Shown: positions 37,014 to 46,853 of the stretch, one piece after another
Layout: every line of letters begins with the position of its first letter
Position numbering within the stretch: the first letter of the stretch is position 1
Origin: Sphingomonas sp. PP-CE-1G-424
GTDB taxonomy: Bacteria > Pseudomonadota > Alphaproteobacteria > Sphingomonadales > Sphingomonadaceae
Assembly (NCBI RefSeq): GCF_004341085.1
Contig: NZ_SLXW01000003.1
Coordinates: forward strand, 496,001 to 560,000
DNA length: 64,000 bases
Direction of reading: 5' to 3'
The notes under the pieces: generated by a model
Told to the model about the DNA's origin: nothing
The model's input: only the letters and a program-made list of their open reading frames with translations
The model's database searches: none
Made by a program: the position numbers and the translations under genes

Positions 37014-38489
37014 TCAGCCCTCGAAATTATCGGCGACGAACTGGTCGAGCAACCGCACGCCGTAGCCGGTCGCGCCCTTGTCGTGGTTCGTCCCAGGCTT
37101 GTCCGACCAGACCATGCCGGCGATGTCGAGGTGCGCCCACTTCACGCCCTCATCGACGAAGCGCTTGATGAACTGCGCCGCGGTGATCGAGCCGGCGCCG
37201 CGGGGGCCGACGTTCTTCATGTCAGCGATCGGCGAATCGATCAGCTTGTCGTAGGCGGGCGACAGCGGGAAGCGCCACAGCGTGTCGCCAGTGGTCTTGC
37301 CCGCCGCGATCAGCTGGTCGGCGAGCGCGTCGTCGTTTGCGAAGATGCCGCCATTCTCGGTGCCGAGCGCGACGATCATCGCACCCGTGAGCGTGGCGAG
37401 ATCGACGATCGTGGTCGGCTTGTGCGCCTGCTGCACCCAGGTGACGCAATCGCACAGCACGAGGCGACCCTCGGCGTCGGTGTTCAGCACTTCGATCGTC
37501 TGGCCGGACATCGAGGTGATGACGTCGCTCGGGCGGAGTGCCGCGCCGTCGGGCATGTTCTCGACCAGGCCCATCACGCCGACGACGTTCGCCTTCGCCT
37601 TGCGGCTAGCGAGCGCCTTCATCGCCCCGGCGACGGCGCCTGCCCCGCCCATGTCCCACTTCATGTCTTCCATGCCTGCGCCGGGCTTGATCGAGATCCC
37701 ACCCGAATCGAACGTCACGCCCTTGCCGACGAACGCCAGGGTGGGCGCATCGGCCCCTGCCCCGTTCCATTTGAGCGCGAGGATTCGGGCTTCACGCCGC
37801 GAACCCTGGCTGACGCCAAGCAGCGACCCCATGCCGAGCTCGGTCATCTGCGCTTCGTCGAGCACGGTGATCTCGAGCCCGAGACCTTCGACCTCCTTCG
37901 TCACCTTCTCGACGAAACTCTCGGGGTAGACGACGTTCGGCGGCGACGTGACCAGCCAGCGCGTCAGGTCGAGACCCTCGGTGACCGCGGCCGCCTCGTT
38001 CCAGGCGGCATCGGTGGCGTCGGGTGCGCCGGCGATAGTGATCTCGGTCAGCGTCGGCTTCGACTTCTCGGCGAGCTTGGTGCGGTACGTGTCGTAGCGC
38101 CATGCCCGCTGGGCGGCGGCAGCGGCGAAGTGTGCAGCGGCCTTAGGCGTCGGCGTGGCGCCGGCCGAGAGGTCGGCTACGACCGAGGTTGCGCCCGAGG
38201 TCAGCAGGCGCGCCGTAATTGCACCGCCAGCCTTCTCCCAATCGGCGGTCTCGCCCGCACCGACTCCGACGAGCAGGACCTGACGAACCGCGCCGTCGAC
38301 CGGCACGAACAGCTCGACGACCGAGCCTGCCTCGCCTGCAAAGCGTGCCGCAGTCGCTGCGCTGGTCGCCACTGCCTCGACATCGCCGCCGATCGCGCTC
38401 CACTTGATCTTGGCCACGCCGTCCTTTGCAACCGGGACGGCAAGGATCGGGGCGTTGGCGGGAACGGTAGGGGCGAAGACGATCTGCAT
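37014..38489 (-). CDS. pepA: Leucyl aminopeptidase (M17)
   Basis: Two-metal (Zn/Mn) aminopeptidase removing N-terminal residues, hexameric and cytosolic; in E. coli it also binds DNA. The 491 residues show VGKGVTFDSGGISIKP (metal Lys and Asp), MKWDMGGAGAV, and NTDAEGRLVLCD (metal ligands). ATG 38489 (MQIVFAPTV) is used; a long upstream extension in the same frame has no family likeness. Confidence 0.95.
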   Translation of the reverse strand: MQIVFAPTVPANAPILAVPVAKDGVAKIKWSAIGGDVEAVATSAATAARFAGEAGSVVELFVPVDGAVRQVLLVGVGAGETADWEKAGGAITARLLTSGATSVVADLSAGATPTPKAAAHFAAAAAQRAWRYDTYRTKLAEKSKPTLTEITIAGAPDATDAAWNEAAAVTEGLDLTRWLVTSPPNVVYPESFVEKVTKEVEGLGLEITVLDEAQMTELGMGSLLGVSQGSRREARILALKWNGAGADAPTLAFVGKGVTFDSGGISIKPGAGMEDMKWDMGGAGAVAGAMKALASRKAKANVVGVMGLVENMPDGAALRPSDVITSMSGQTIEVLNTDAEGRLVLCDCVTWVQQAHKPTTIVDLATLTGAMIVALGTENGGIFANDDALADQLIAAGKTTGDTLWRFPLSPAYDKLIDSPIADMKNVGPRGAGSITAAQFIKRFVDEGVKWAHLDIAGMVWSDKPGTNHDKGATGYGVRLLDQFVADNFEG

Positions 38490-38647
38490 GAAGAAACCTC
38501 GGGAAGCTTTGAACGGTAGGATGGGCTTGGCCCTAAGTTGATGCCGCGGGCTTGGCAAAGCAAGGTGGCGGCCTGTCATCTCACGGCGATTGCAGCGAAG
38601 CGCCGGTGGTGCGATAGGCGAGCGATAGGGCGGCAAACGGCTGCCGA

Positions 38648-40939
38648 ATGCCAAAGGGGTTGGTTCGGATCGTGTTGCGTATCGACCTTTTGACGGGTTG
38701 TGCCGTTTCGCTCGCCTTGGCGTGCGGACTGGCGAGCTCGCCCGTGCATGCCCAGGATTTCCAGAGCCGTCCGGTCCCGCCGCCCGTGCAGGACGCACCG
38801 GTCGCCAATGCGCCCGCCGCGACTCCCGCCGAAGACCAGGTGCAGTTCAGCGCCAACGGCCTCGAATACGACACGAACACACAGATCGTCACCGCAACCG
38901 GCGAGGTCCGGATGTTCCGCCAGGGCAACCGCCTGCGCGCCGACAAGGTCGTGTGGAACCGCCAGACCGGCAAGGTCGTCGCGACCGGCAACATCGCCGT
39001 CACCAATCCCCAGGGCGACATCGCCTATGGCGACGAGATCAATCTGACCGATTCGCTCAAGGACGGCGTGGTCGACAACATGCTCGTCGTGCTCGAACAG
39101 GGCGGTCGCCTCGCGGCCAAGCAGGGTACGCGCGACGCCGACGGCACGGTCAACCTCAAGACGGCCGCCTACACGCCGTGCGCGGTCGGCAGCTCGGCGG
39201 GTTGTCCGAAGGAACCGACGTGGAAGATCACCGCGGTTCGCGTCACCTATCGCCCCGAGCGCAAGCGCATTTATTATGCGGGCGCGCGCCTGCATCTGTT
39301 CGGGCTGCCGAGCCTGCCGCTGCCCAAATTCTCGAACCCGGTCGGTGGCGACAGCGACAGCGGACTTCTCTCGCCGAACGGCGGCTACAGCCGCGTCAAC
39401 GGCCTCGAAGTCAGCGTCCCCTATTATTTCAAGCTCGCGCCCAACCAGGGGCTGATCGTCACGCCGCACATCTACAGCAGCGTGCTGCCGATGGCGCAGG
39501 TCGATTATTCCGCGCTCAGCACCAAGGGGGCGTTCAGCGTCCGCGCCTATGCGACCGAGAGCCGGCGCAGCGACGACCTCAACACCGCCAACCCGACCGA
39601 TACCGAGATGGCGTTCCGTGGCTATGTCGACGGGATGGCGCGCTATCAGTTATCGCCGAACTGGACCGCGAGCGGATCGCTTCGCCTGACCACAGATCGC
39701 ACGTTCCTGCGGCGGTACGATATCTCGCGCGACGACCGGCTGCGCACTACCGCCAGCCTCGAACGGATCGACGACACCAGCTATTTCGCGGTCAGCGGCT
39801 GGTATGCGCAGACCCTGCGCGTCAAGGACAGCCAGGGCCAGCAACCGATCGCGCTGCCCGAGATCGATTACCGCAAGCGGTTCGACGACGGCCTGATCGG
39901 CGGTAAGTTCCAGCTCCAGCTCAACACGCTCGCGCTGACCCGCACCGATGGGCAGGACACGCAGCGTGCGTTCGCCAGCCTGCAATGGGACCTGCGCCGG
40001 CTGACCAATTGGGGGCAGGAAGTCACGTTCACGGCGTTCGCGCGCGGCGACCTGTATAATACGAACGATACGCTGGCGACGACCAACCTCAGCTACCGCG
40101 GGCTCGAAGGGTTCAGCCAGCGCGCGATCGGCGCGGTCGCGGTTGATGTGAAATGGCCGTTCATCGGGACGTTCCTCGGCGGCACGCAGCGCTTCACGCC
40201 GCGCATCCAGTTGGTCGCGGCGCCGAAATTCGCGAACATCACGCTGCCGAACGAGGATTCTCGCGCGGTCGATCTCGACGACACCAATCTGTTCTCGCTC
40301 AACCGCTTCGCCGGCTACGACCGCTTCGAGGATTCGTCGCGCGCGACCTATGGCGGCGAATGGGCGTTCGATCTGCCGGGCATCAGCTTCACGACCAATG
40401 TCGGCCAGAGCTATCGGTTGAGCACGCGCCCGACGATCCTGCCCGACGGCACCGGGCTCAGCGATCGCTTCTCCGATATCGTCGGTCGTACCGAGCTGCG
40501 GTTCCGGGATTTCGTATCGATCGTCCATCGTTATCGGCTCGACAAGGATGGTTTCGCGATCCGCCGCAACGAGATCGACGCGACGATCGGGTCGCGCGCG
40601 ACCTATGTGCTGGTCGGCTATCTGAAGCTGAACCGCAACATCGACGCGTCGATCGAGGATCTGCGCGATCGCGAGGAAATCCGTGCGGCTGGCCGCGTCC
40701 AGTTCGCACGCTTCTGGTCGGCATTCGGTTCGGCGGTGGTCGATCTCACGAACAAGTCGGAGGACCCGCTCTCGGCCAGCGACGGCTTCACGCCGATCCG
40801 CCACCGCGTCGGCTTCCAGTACGAGGACGACTGCCTCCGCCTCGGCGCGACCTGGCGGCGGACCTACAACAACACGGGCGACGCGCGGAAGGGCAACAGC
40901 TACCTGTTGACGCTGGCCTTCACCAATCTCGGCCGCTAA
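38648..40939 (+). CDS. lptD: LPS-assembly protein LptD
   Basis: Outer-membrane barrel that inserts lipopolysaccharide in the outer leaflet with LptE. In 763 residues it has a signal peptide (to about residue 36, VHAQ), an LptA-like beta-jellyroll domain (FSANGLEYDTNTQIVTATGEV) and a long C-terminal barrel with alternating aromatic strands ending LTLAFTNLGR. Cys pairs include PCAVGSSAGC and a late DDC, fewer than the four disulfide-forming Cys of E. coli. It heads lptD-surA-pdxA-rsmA, and SurA helps its folding, so the order fits function. Confidence 0.95.
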   Translation: MPKGLVRIVLRIDLLTGCAVSLALACGLASSPVHAQDFQSRPVPPPVQDAPVANAPAATPAEDQVQFSANGLEYDTNTQIVTATGEVRMFRQGNRLRADKVVWNRQTGKVVATGNIAVTNPQGDIAYGDEINLTDSLKDGVVDNMLVVLEQGGRLAAKQGTRDADGTVNLKTAAYTPCAVGSSAGCPKEPTWKITAVRVTYRPERKRIYYAGARLHLFGLPSLPLPKFSNPVGGDSDSGLLSPNGGYSRVNGLEVSVPYYFKLAPNQGLIVTPHIYSSVLPMAQVDYSALSTKGAFSVRAYATESRRSDDLNTANPTDTEMAFRGYVDGMARYQLSPNWTASGSLRLTTDRTFLRRYDISRDDRLRTTASLERIDDTSYFAVSGWYAQTLRVKDSQGQQPIALPEIDYRKRFDDGLIGGKFQLQLNTLALTRTDGQDTQRAFASLQWDLRRLTNWGQEVTFTAFARGDLYNTNDTLATTNLSYRGLEGFSQRAIGAVAVDVKWPFIGTFLGGTQRFTPRIQLVAAPKFANITLPNEDSRAVDLDDTNLFSLNRFAGYDRFEDSSRATYGGEWAFDLPGISFTTNVGQSYRLSTRPTILPDGTGLSDRFSDIVGRTELRFRDFVSIVHRYRLDKDGFAIRRNEIDATIGSRATYVLVGYLKLNRNIDASIEDLRDREEIRAAGRVQFARFWSAFGSAVVDLTNKSEDPLSASDGFTPIRHRVGFQYEDDCLRLGATWRRTYNNTGDARKGNSYLLTLAFTNLGR

Positions 40940-41014
40940 GCCCGCATTCAGCTACGATGAGGCAAGCCTTGCCGGATGCGCCGCCATGACGTGGCGACGC
41001 GGTCCGCTAGGCCG

Positions 41015-42526
41015 ATGATGGGATATCGACACTTGAAGCATGATGTTCGACTGGCGGCGCGTGGCGGCCGTATGATCGGGACCGTCGTCCTGGCGGCACT
41101 CGCCGCGAGCACGATCGCACAGACCGCGCCGCGCCGGGCGGCGCCCAAGCCGGCTGCGTCGCGGGCTGCTCCATCGAAGGCTGCTGCTGCTCAGCCTGCT
41201 CCGTCCCAGCAGGCTCCATCTCAGCCGAATGCGGATCAGGCCAACTCGGGCCAGACGGTCCAGGATCAGAGCGTGCCGGACAATACCGGCCTCGATATCC
41301 CGACCAATCTCCAGATCTTCGGCAAGCTCGATCCCAACGTCCGCAAGCCGACCGCGGTCGTCAACGATACGGTGATCACCGGGACCGATGTCGACCAGCG
41401 GGTCGCGCTGGTGGCGATGGCGAACGAGGCGAAGCTGTCGCCGGAGGATCGCGATCGGCTCAAGCTGCAGGTGCTCCGCCAGCTGATCGACGAGACGCTC
41501 GAGATCCAGGAGGCGAAGACCGCCGACGTCGTCATCACGCCCGCCGAGATGACGCAGAGCTTCGCCGGCGTATCGAAGCGCTTCAACCGCACCCCCGAGG
41601 CGATGCGCGCCTATCTGCGCGAATCCGGGTCGTCCGAACGGTCGCTCAAGCGCCAGATCGAAGGCGAACTCGCCTGGCAGCGCTATCTGCGCAAGCGCGT
41701 CGAGCCGTTCGTCAACGTCGGCGACGAGGAGGTGAAGTCGATCATCGATCGTCTTCAGGCCGCCAAGGGCACCGACGAGTTCAATCTGAAGGAAATCTAT
41801 CTCGCGGCGACGCCGGCGAACAGCCAGCAGGTCTATGCGAACGCCAAGCAGATCCTTCAGCAGATCCAGAAGGGCGCGCAGCCGTTCGAGTATTTCGCCC
41901 GCCAGTTCTCGGAAGCGTCGACCCGGGCGGTCGGCGGCGATCTCGGCTGGATCCGTGCGGCGACGCTGCCGGGACCGCTGTCCGAAGCCGCGACCTCGAT
42001 GCAGGTCGGCCAGGTCGCCGGACCGATCGAGGTGCCGGGCGGCTATTCGATCCTGTATCTCACCGACAAGCGCCAGGTGCTGACCGCCGACCCGCGCGAT
42101 GCCAAGCTCAGCCTGAAGCAGCTCACGTTGCGGTTCCCGCCGAACACGACGCAGGCGCAGGCGAGCACGCGCGCGCAGGCCTTTGCCAAGGCGACGCAGG
42201 ACCTGCGCGGTTGCGGCACCGTCGAGAAGGTCGCGGCCGGGATCCGCGCCGACGTGGTCGACAACGATACGGTCCGGATCCGCGACCTGCCGCCGCAGTT
42301 GCAAGAGATCATGCTGAAGCTCCAGGTCGGCCAGTCGACGCCACCGTTCGGGTCTGCCGAACAGGGCGTGCGCGCGCTGGTGCTGTGCGGCCGCGACGAA
42401 GCCGCTGGCGGCTCGGTGCCCAATTCGGAGCAGATCCAGGGCCAGCTCGAACAGCAGCGCGTCAACCTGCGCGCACAGCAGAAGCTGCGCGATCTGCGGC
42501 GCGATGCGATCGTCGACTATCGTTGA
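41015..42526 (+). CDS. surA: Periplasmic chaperone/peptidyl-prolyl isomerase SurA
   Basis: Escorts outer-membrane proteins such as LptD to the BAM complex. About 503 residues: a signal/membrane start (MIGTVVLAALAASTIAQ), then an unusual 40-residue Ala/Pro/Gln linker (APSKAAAAQPAPSQQAPSQ), the SurA N-domain (VVNDTVITGTDVDQRVALV) and a parvulin domain (YFARQFSEASTRAVGGDLGW). I see only one clear parvulin repeat, against two in E. coli. The start is uncertain: ATGs at 40976, 41015 and 41018 are possible, as is a later one. The stop is 8 bases before the pdxA GTG. Confidence 0.92.
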   Translation: MMGYRHLKHDVRLAARGGRMIGTVVLAALAASTIAQTAPRRAAPKPAASRAAPSKAAAAQPAPSQQAPSQPNADQANSGQTVQDQSVPDNTGLDIPTNLQIFGKLDPNVRKPTAVVNDTVITGTDVDQRVALVAMANEAKLSPEDRDRLKLQVLRQLIDETLEIQEAKTADVVITPAEMTQSFAGVSKRFNRTPEAMRAYLRESGSSERSLKRQIEGELAWQRYLRKRVEPFVNVGDEEVKSIIDRLQAAKGTDEFNLKEIYLAATPANSQQVYANAKQILQQIQKGAQPFEYFARQFSEASTRAVGGDLGWIRAATLPGPLSEAATSMQVGQVAGPIEVPGGYSILYLTDKRQVLTADPRDAKLSLKQLTLRFPPNTTQAQASTRAQAFAKATQDLRGCGTVEKVAAGIRADVVDNDTVRIRDLPPQLQEIMLKLQVGQSTPPFGSAEQGVRALVLCGRDEAAGGSVPNSEQIQGQLEQQRVNLRAQQKLRDLRRDAIVDYR

Positions 42527-42533
42527 GCGCGAC

Positions 42534-43541
42534 GTGAGCGCCACGCCGCCAATCGCGATCTCGATGGGCGATCCTGCCGGGATCGGGCCGGAGATCATCG
42601 CCAAGGCGTGGGACGCGCGCGTCACGCATGATCTGCCGCCGTTCATCGCGGTGGGCGATGCGCGCGCGATCGAGCGGGTCTGGGCGGGGCCGATCGCACG
42701 CGTTGCCGATCTCGCCGAGGCGGTTACGGTATTTCCCTCTGCACTGCCCGTATTGTCGGTCGGCGATGGCGGGGTGATTGTGCCGGGGCAGCCCGATGCG
42801 GACGGCGCGCGCTCTGCGTTGCATGCGCTGGAACTGGCGGTCGGACTGGTCCGGAACGGCGCGGCGCGCGCGCTGGTGACGGGGCCGGTGTCGAAGGCAC
42901 AGCTCTACGCGATCGGCTTCACGCATCCGGGACAGACCGAATTCGTCGCCGAGCGCGCCGGTGTCGCCGCCGATAACGCGGTGATGATGCTGGCCGGGCC
43001 GTCGCTGAAAGTCGTGCCGATCACCACGCATATCCCGCTGAACGCGGTCTCGGGGGCGCTGTCGATCGAGTTGATCGTTGCGAAGTCGCGCGTGACCGCC
43101 CGCGGTCTGCTCAGGAATTTCGGGATCGCGAATCCGCGTCTCGCCTTTGCGGGGCTCAATCCGCATGCCGGCGAACAGGGCGCGCTTGGCCACGAGGAGA
43201 TCGAGATCATCGCGCCGGCGATCGCGATCCTGCGCGAAGAAGGCATCGACGCGACCGGCCCGTTTGCGGCGGACACAATGTTCCATCCGCGGGCGCGTGC
43301 GACCTACGATGTCGTCATGTGCTGCTACCACGATCAGGCGCTGGTCCCGCTCAAGACGATCCATTTCGACGAGGGCGTGAACATGACGCTGGGATTGCCG
43401 ATCGTGCGGACCTCGCCCGATCACGGCACGGCTTTCGCGATCGCGGGCAAGAATATCGCTGAGCCGGGTGCGATGATCGCGGCGATCGCTATGGCGGGTG
43501 AAGCGGCGGACCGGCGCGCTCAGACCGCTGCTCAGTCGTGA
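42534..43541 (+). CDS. pdxA: 4-hydroxythreonine-4-phosphate dehydrogenase
   Basis: NAD-dependent step of the DXP-dependent vitamin B6 pathway. The 335 residues have [14 protein letters not shown] at the start, metal and substrate residues in [20 protein letters not shown] and [15 protein letters not shown], and TSPDHGTAF near the end. The start is GTG 42534; an in-frame ATG at 42504 lies inside surA. It overlaps rsmA by four bases (GTGA). Confidence 0.95.
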   Translation: MSATPPIAISMGDPAGIGPEIIAKAWDARVTHDLPPFIAVGDARAIERVWAGPIARVADLAEAVTVFPSALPVLSVGDGGVIVPGQPDADGARSALHALELAVGLVRNGAARALVTGPVSKAQLYAIGFTHPGQTEFVAERAGVAADNAVMMLAGPSLKVVPITTHIPLNAVSGALSIELIVAKSRVTARGLLRNFGIANPRLAFAGLNPHAGEQGALGHEEIEIIAPAIAILREEGIDATGPFAADTMFHPRARATYDVVMCCYHDQALVPLKTIHFDEGVNMTLGLPIVRTSPDHGTAFAIAGKNIAEPGAMIAAIAMAGEAADRRAQTAAQS

Positions 43542-44368
43542 GCGAGGCTGCATTGACGGAGCTTCCCCCGCTGCGCGAGGTGATCGCGCGTTATGGACTG
43601 AATGCGAGCAAGGCGCTCGGGCAGAACTTCCTGTTTGACGGGCAGTTGCTGAAGCGGATCGCGGCGGTGCCGGGTGACCTTCAGGATGCCGAGGTGCTCG
43701 AAGTGGGTCCCGGTCCCGGTGGCCTGACGCGCGCGCTGCTCGCGGCGGGTGCGCGGGTGACGGCGATCGAGCGTGACCGGCGGTGTATTCCTGCGCTGGC
43801 AGAGCTCAGCGAGGCGTATCCGAGGCGGCTGCGGGTCATCGAGGGTGACGCGATGGAGGTCGACGCGCCCTCGCTGTTCGAGGGCAAGCCGCATATCGTG
43901 TCGAACCTGCCGTACAACATCGGCACGGCGTTGCTGGTCGGGTGGCTGTCGACGTCGTGGTTGCCGTGGTGGCAGTCGTGCACGCTGATGTTCCAGAAGG
44001 AAGTCGCCGAGCGGATCGTCGCGAAAACCAACGACGATCATTATGGCCGGCTCGCGGTGCTGGCGCAGTGGCGCTCGACCGCGCGGATCGCGATGCCGGT
44101 GCACCGGTCGGCGTTCACGCCGCCACCGAAAGTTATGTCGGCCGTGGTGCATCTGACCCCGGTCGAGGCGCCGGAGGGGGTGAACTTTGCGGTTCTCGAG
44201 CGGCTGACGGGCGCGGCGTTTGGGCAGCGGCGCAAGATGCTGCGGCAGAGTTTGAAGGGCGTGCCGGGGGCGCTCGATGCGCTGGAGTGGATCGGGGTGG
44301 AAGCTACGCGGCGGGCGGAAACGCTTTCGGTTGCCGACTTCGTGGCGTTGGCGAAGGCGGTCGGTTGA
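43538..44368 (+). CDS. rsmA: 16S rRNA dimethyladenosine transferase RsmA (KsgA)
   Basis: Dimethylates two adjacent adenosines near the 16S 3' end (1518-1519 in E. coli). The 276 residues hold [11 protein letters not shown], the SAM motif [16 protein letters not shown], and the catalytic [11 protein letters not shown]. The start is GTG 43538 in the pdxA stop (GTGA); a later TTG is possible. It ends the lptD operon and is followed by a type 1 inverted repeat. Confidence 0.97.
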   Translation: MSEAALTELPPLREVIARYGLNASKALGQNFLFDGQLLKRIAAVPGDLQDAEVLEVGPGPGGLTRALLAAGARVTAIERDRRCIPALAELSEAYPRRLRVIEGDAMEVDAPSLFEGKPHIVSNLPYNIGTALLVGWLSTSWLPWWQSCTLMFQKEVAERIVAKTNDDHYGRLAVLAQWRSTARIAMPVHRSAFTPPPKVMSAVVHLTPVEAPEGVNFAVLERLTGAAFGQRRKMLRQSLKGVPGALDALEWIGVEATRRAETLSVADFVALAKAVG

Positions 44369-44390
44369 CACCGTCTGCCCAAGACAATTC

Positions 44391-44473
44391 CGTCATCCTG
44401 ACGAAAGTCAGGATCCAGAGTTACTGAATACGACGATCGTCGCTCTGGATCCTGGATCAAGTCCAGGATGACG
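44391..44473. repeat. Dispersed inverted repeat, type 1
   Basis: Arms CGTCATCCTGACGAAAGTCA... (44391-44420) and 44443-44473 pair over 30 bases with few mismatches around a 22-base loop. The left arm is identical over 30 bases to the left arm of the element at 49866. It separates the convergent rsmA (+) and TPR (-) genes and could act as a two-way terminator. Confidence 0.85.
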
Positions 44474-44484
44474 AAAAAGGACGA

Positions 44485-44988
44485 TCAGTCCTTGGCCGCT
44501 ACTGGTGTCTTCTCGACCTGCGCCGTTGCGATCGGTGGGCCCTTGGCGATCACCGCCGCAAGCTGCGTCGCCTCCGGGCACACGCCCTTGCAGAGTGTGC
44601 GGATCTTCACGAGATTGTCCTTCGCGCGGACCACGGCTCCCTTGGCGACTAGCGCCTCGCCCTGCCCCTTGAGCGCCGCGACGTCGTTCGGCTCCAGCAG
44701 CAGCGCCTCGCGGTACAGGCGGATTGCCTTGCCTGGCAGGTCACGCGTTTCTGCTACCCGGGCGAGAAGCAGGAACGCCGCCCGGTTGCGCGGATCGACC
44801 GCCACCGACGTTTCGAGCACATCGGTGGCGCCGTCTAAATTGCCCGCGGCGACCAGCGAACGCCCCTGCGCCAGCAACTGCATCGAGCGCGCGTCGATCT
44901 GGGCGTCGGGGCGTTGCCCGCTGAGCGAAGTCGACACGCATACGACGGTCAGCGCGGCGGCAAGGGCAACGGACGAAAAACGCATCAT
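44485..44988 (-). CDS. TPR-repeat secreted protein
   Basis: Periplasmic tetratricopeptide protein of about 167 residues. A signal peptide (MMRFSSVALAAALTVVCVSTSLS) is followed by two TPR units (LLAQGRSLVAAGNLDGATDV and ALLLEPNDVAALKGQGEAL), suggesting a protein-protein adaptor. Two adjacent ATGs (44988 and 44985) are possible; GGAGACG upstream fits the second slightly better. A longer in-frame extension to 45030 has no likeness. It lies after rsmB on the same strand. Confidence 0.8.
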   Translation of the reverse strand: MMRFSSVALAAALTVVCVSTSLSGQRPDAQIDARSMQLLAQGRSLVAAGNLDGATDVLETSVAVDPRNRAAFLLLARVAETRDLPGKAIRLYREALLLEPNDVAALKGQGEALVAKGAVVRAKDNLVKIRTLCKGVCPEATQLAAVIAKGPPIATAQVEKTPVAAKD

Positions 44989-45041
44989 CGTCTCCAGGCG
45001 GGATACAGGTTTGGCCGTGAGTTGAGCCATAGGTCGGCTGG

Positions 45042-46229
45042 CTAGCACGCAGCCCGGAGGCGCGCGACAAAAAAGCCGTCGGTGCCGTCGCGGCCGGGTT
45101 CCAGGCGGACGCCGTGGCCGTGCTTCGCGCCGGCGGGGAGCGACAGGGCTTCCGTGGTCCAGCCGGGGTGCGCGTTGAGGAACCAGCTGACCTGGTCGGT
45201 GCCCTCGGCGTCGAGCAGCGAACAGACGATGTAGACGAGCGCGCCGCCGGGCTTGACCAGCGTGGCGGCCACGGAGAGCACCTGCTGCTGCGTCGATTGC
45301 AGCCGCGAGACGCGGTCGGGGGTGAGCCGCCAGCGTGCCTCGGGGTTGCGCCGCCATGTGCCGGTGCCCGAGCAGGGGGCATCGACGAGCACGCCGTCCG
45401 CGCGACCGGCCCATTCGCTGAGCGCCTCGATCTCGCGCGTCGGGTTGAGCAGGCGGCTTTCGACGATCGTCGCGCCGGCGCGGGTTGCGCGCGGGGCTAG
45501 ACGTGAGAGGCGGTTGCGGTCGGTGTCGCAGGCGAGGATCACGCCCTCGTTCTTCATCGTCGCGGCTAACGCTAGCGTCTTGCCGCCGGCGCCGGCGCAG
45601 AGATCGACGATCCGTTCGCCGGGTTTTGCCTGCATCGCGAGGCCGACGAGTTGGCTGCCTTCGTCCTGCACTTCGAGCGCGCCTTCGTTGAAGAGCGGGA
45701 GCGCTTCGACGTTGGTGCCGGTCGGGAGGCGGATGCCGTCGGGGGCGTGGGGGGTGGCTTCGGCGTCCGGGAGTGCCGCGAGGACGGTCGCGCGGTTTGA
45801 GATCAGCGTGTTGATGCGGAGATCGAGCGTGGCGCGGCCGGCTAGGTCGGTGAGTGCGGCGCCGTCTAGGCCGGAGGCGCGGAGGGCTTTGCTCAGCCAT
45901 TGCGGTGCGACGCCGGCGCGGGCGCGCGGTTCGTCCTTGGCGATCGGGGCCGGGGCGTGGGTGGAGCCGTCGAAGGTGGCGGCGAGCTCCGGGTCTGCGT
46001 CGGCGACGAGGAGCATGGCGGTGCGGCCGTTCTCGGGGCGGTCTCCGGCCTTGCGGATCGCGGAATAGACGAGTTCGCGGACGGCGCGGCGGTCCTTCGA
46101 GCCGGCGTAGCGGCGGGTTGCGAAATAGCGGGCGATCAGCGTGTCGGCTGCGGCGCCGGACTCGCGGGCGGCGGCGATGATCTGGTCGAGGAGCTCGATC
46201 GCGGCCTGCGTGCGTGCGGGGGGAGTCAC
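45042..46229 (-). CDS. RsmB/NOP family RNA (cytosine-5-)-methyltransferase
   Basis: SAM-dependent m5C methyltransferase of rRNA, 395 residues. The N-terminal NusB-like helical part (RTQAAIELLDQIIAAA) precedes the Rossmann domain with VDLCAGAGGKTLALAA, the catalytic Cys in VDAPCSGTGTWRRNPEARW, and a second Cys in YIVCSLLDAEG. The start is GTG 46229. RsmB of E. coli modifies C967; the sphingomonad target is presumed similar but unproven. Upstream is the repeat-filled gap 46230-46863. Confidence 0.92.
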   Translation of the reverse strand: MTPPARTQAAIELLDQIIAAARESGAAADTLIARYFATRRYAGSKDRRAVRELVYSAIRKAGDRPENGRTAMLLVADADPELAATFDGSTHAPAPIAKDEPRARAGVAPQWLSKALRASGLDGAALTDLAGRATLDLRINTLISNRATVLAALPDAEATPHAPDGIRLPTGTNVEALPLFNEGALEVQDEGSQLVGLAMQAKPGERIVDLCAGAGGKTLALAATMKNEGVILACDTDRNRLSRLAPRATRAGATIVESRLLNPTREIEALSEWAGRADGVLVDAPCSGTGTWRRNPEARWRLTPDRVSRLQSTQQQVLSVAATLVKPGGALVYIVCSLLDAEGTDQVSWFLNAHPGWTTEALSLPAGAKHGHGVRLEPGRDGTDGFFVARLRAAC

Positions 46230-46303
46230 TTCTGGGCTCCAGCTTGCAGGCGGAGCGGAGTCTGAGCTTGGTACGGTGTGTTCGTCATCATCCCCTCCCC
46301 TAG

Positions 46304-46325
46304 CCCCTCCCGCGCGCGGGAGGGG
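46304..46325. repeat. Perfect 22-base palindrome, type 2 core
   Basis: CCCCTCCCGCGCGCGGGAGGGG is fully self-complementary. It is the core of the type 2 element seen at 56179 (CCCCTCCCGCAGGCGGGAGGGG), with a different centre. It lies 75 bases upstream of the rsmB start. Confidence 0.8.
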
Positions 46326-46434
46326 AATAATTTCGGGGTTTGGTGCGGGTCTGGTCGCAAGCTTGCTCGTGGTTGCGGTCGTGGGCCGCAGCTAGAACCC
46401 GGTTACGGGCGCGAGCGATCCCAGCCCTTCCCTC

Positions 46435-46540
46435 CGTCATCCCGGCGAATGCCGGGACCCATGGCATGGTGGACCCGGCGATAGCGTTCAACCACCACCC
46501 GGCCCGCAACCATGGGTCCCGGCGTTCGCCGGGATGACGG
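46435..46540. repeat. Dispersed inverted repeat, type 1
   Basis: Arms CGTCATCCCGGCGAATGCCG... (46435-46464) and 46510-46540 pair over 30 bases with two mismatches, leaving a 45-base loop. The right end runs into a G11 tract. Confidence 0.82.
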
Positions 46541-46624
46541 GGGGGGGGGCGGGACGACGGATGGCGGCGGCAGTCTGTGAGTTAGCCTGCGGTCTGTCGA
46601 GGATCGCCACGGCACATAACGTCT

Positions 46625-46718
46625 GTCATCCCCGCGCAGGCGGGGATCCGTATTCTCGAACGGTTGCGATCTTACTGCGACGTTAGCCAGTATGGGTTCC
46701 CACCTTCGCGGGAATGAC
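46625..46718. repeat. Dispersed inverted repeat, type 1 (decayed)
   Basis: GTCATCCCCGCGCAGGCGGG (from 46625) and CCACCTTCGCGGGAATGAC (to 46718) are inverted copies with several mismatches. The weaker match suggests an older copy. It lies in the gap between guaB and rsmB. Confidence 0.65.
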
Positions 46719-46743
46719 GGGGAGCGGGAACGAGCGCGACCCG

Positions 46744-46853
46744 CTCCCTTCCCCGAAGGGAGGGGTTGGGGGCGGGTCGGCTCGTTTTAGTCACCGGCGG
46801 GCGAGCTTGCGGAGACCGACCCACCCCCTGCCCCTCCCTTTCAGGGAGGGGGG
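46744..46853. repeat. Dispersed inverted repeat, type 2
   Basis: CTCCCTTCCCCGAAGGGAGG with GGTTGGGGGCGGGTCGG (46744-46780) is mirrored by CCGACCCACCCCCTGCCCCTCC... (46816-46853). Each arm also contains its own small hairpin (CCCTTCCCCGAAGGG-type). It lies directly after the guaB stop (46864) and could be its terminator. Confidence 0.75.

Noticed and set aside
40952..42646. 564-codon minus-strand frame opposite surA
   Set aside because: Mirror frame of surA, whose own domains are clear; no ribosome site or domain.
46141..46395. Small open frames in the repeat-filled gap
   Set aside because: They run through palindromic repeat sequence and the rsmB start with no protein-like features.
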